Positions 61,641 to 62,559 of a stretch of 62,559 bases of DNA are shown in pieces. The position numbers and the translations under genes are program-made. Positions within the stretch are counted from its first letter, which is position 1; every line of letters starts with the position of its first letter. This DNA is from an uncultured Saprospiraceae bacterium. Its GTDB lineage: Bacteria > Bacteroidota > Bacteroidia > Chitinophagales > Saprospiraceae. The DNA lies in NCBI GenBank assembly GCA_937961455.1, contig CALGNN010000028.1:1-62559 (forward strand), written 5' to 3'. The notes beneath the pieces are model-generated. The model was not told the DNA's origin and searched no databases. It saw only the letters and a list, made by a program, of their open reading frames with translations.

Positions 61641-62559
61641 TTATTTACCTTTTCCTTGAATTAGGACTAAAATGGTGTAGAATAAGATTTTAAAATCTAA
61701 ACCAAGACTCATGTTTTCTATATATAAAATATCAAACTTCAGTCTTTGTATCATTTGCTCGACATTGGATGCGTAGCCATACTTTACTTGTCCCCAAGAT
61801 GTAATTCCAGGTCGCACCTTTAAAAGATGTTTGTAATGAGGCGCTTGTTCCATAATCTTTTCGATGTAATAGGATCTTTCCGGTCTTGGACCAACAATCG
61901 ACATATCTCCTATGATGACATTCCATAATTGCGGAAGTTCATCAAGACGCCATTTTCTCATAATTCGTCCAAAAGGTGTACATCGGTCATCTTCCTCACT
62001 ACTCAGTGCTGGACCTCCATCTTCAGCATCCAGATACATAGACCTAAATTTATTAATGGTAAAAGGCTTCCCATTAAATCCTATGCGCTCCTGACGGTAT
62101 ACAATGGGACCATCTGATGAAAATTTTACTCGGATAGCTATATAAATGAATAAGGGAGACAAAATCAATAAGACAATAGCCGAAACAAATATATCCATCG
62201 ATCTCTTGAACAATGCTTGCCATCTAGGCAACAAATTGGGTTCGATCTCAATAAGAACAGCTCCGTATAAATAATTCATTTTCACACTGCCTAATAGGAT
62301 ATCATACATATCAGGAATGATCTTAATAAGTAATTGGTCAGAATAGTCAAAAAGTATGTTTAAGATTTTTCTTAGACTCTGATGTTCGGAAGTTTCAATC
62401 GCAATAATGATTTCTTCTATCTTATTTTCGACTATGATTCGATCCATGTCCTGAATCTTTCCCAATTTTGGAAGATGCTTGAGCAATAGGTTTTCACTAT
62501 TTCCATTAGAATCTATAAATCCTAAAAAGCGATGTCCTAAACGTCTTTCCCTACTTTGT
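61641..62559 (-). CDS. Polyprenyl-phosphate sugar-1-phosphate transferase (partial)
   Basis: The gene runs off the right window edge, so its start is missing; about 305 residues are visible. The TTG at 62486 is not the start, because the frame stays open upstream ([13 protein letters not shown]), a CoA-binding-like segment normal for this family. The catalytic bacterial sugar transferase part: [18 protein letters not shown] (TM helix), [48 protein letters not shown]. It starts exopolysaccharide units by loading sugar-phosphate on undecaprenyl phosphate (WcaJ/WbaP-like). Confidence 0.93.
   Translation of the reverse strand, partial: [305 protein letters not shown]

Overview
The window looks like a chromosomal segment of a Bacteroidota bacterium, probably from the Saprospiria/Chitinophagia side. 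The evidence is AT-rich DNA, TAnnTTTG-type -7 promoter boxes, TTG/GTG starts, LytTR regulators paired with LytS-like kinases, SprB-like/OmpA surface proteins, DUF1800/DUF1501 and CAP-type secreted proteins, and an H-NOX operon. I see no prophage, insertion sequence, rRNA or CRISPR array.

Layout. 0-6.3 kb: a minus-strand unit led by ilvE that continues into a two-TM protein, a large lipoprotein, a radical SAM/SPASM enzyme and two paralogous secreted barrel-like proteins. 6.4-9.8 kb: a small protein coupled to rdgB, a DUF1573 lipoprotein and a PolX homologue whose palm has lost all three catalytic aspartates. 9.8-10.5 kb: a gene-free stretch with a possible small RNA and an unusual tandem array that overlaps the 3' end of a MORN/YwqK-type lipoprotein gene. 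11.3-15.7 kb: an operon with a degenerate helicase-nuclease, a small HsdR_N-like PD-(D/E)xK nuclease, two TerB-like proteins and an SDR. 15.7-21.6 kb: aspartate kinase, the three-subunit Na+ oxaloacetate decarboxylase (oadG-oadA-oadB) and a BioF-like enzyme. 21.9-33 kb: tRNA-Ala(GGC), two PlsC-type acyltransferases, a thioredoxin-like lipoprotein, an MsrA-MsrB fusion, possible sRNAs, type II glutamine synthetase, a CAP protein, initiator tRNA-Met, DUF1800/DUF1501, rmuC and a histidine kinase. 33.3-40.5 kb: a tightly coupled four-gene envelope glycan operon. 40.6-49.6 kb: a Cys-rich repeat lipoprotein, a TPR histidine kinase, a cold-shock protein, an M20 peptidase, a STAS/flippase pair and a TPR-barrel protein. 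49.6-55 kb: an H-NOX, hybrid kinase and LytTR regulator operon, then an OmpA-propeller fusion. 55-62.6 kb: ddl, a LytTR locus and a polyprenyl-phosphate sugar transferase cut by the window edge.

Most notable. In the last locus (sensor kinase, two LytTR regulators, a small protein and a stand-alone LuxR HTH) three direct-repeat sites, each of two 9-bp half-sites separated by 12 bp, precede three same-strand units. They resemble LytTR binding sites and share an extended core around TACCG-T-GTT. The kinase leader also carries a terminator-like hairpin whose U-tract runs straight into the AUG. This reads as a self-contained, autoregulated signalling circuit. The second candidate system is the 11.3-14.9 kb operon of pseudo-helicase, nuclease and TerB-like proteins.

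Functions come from reading motifs by eye. No database search or structure prediction was possible.
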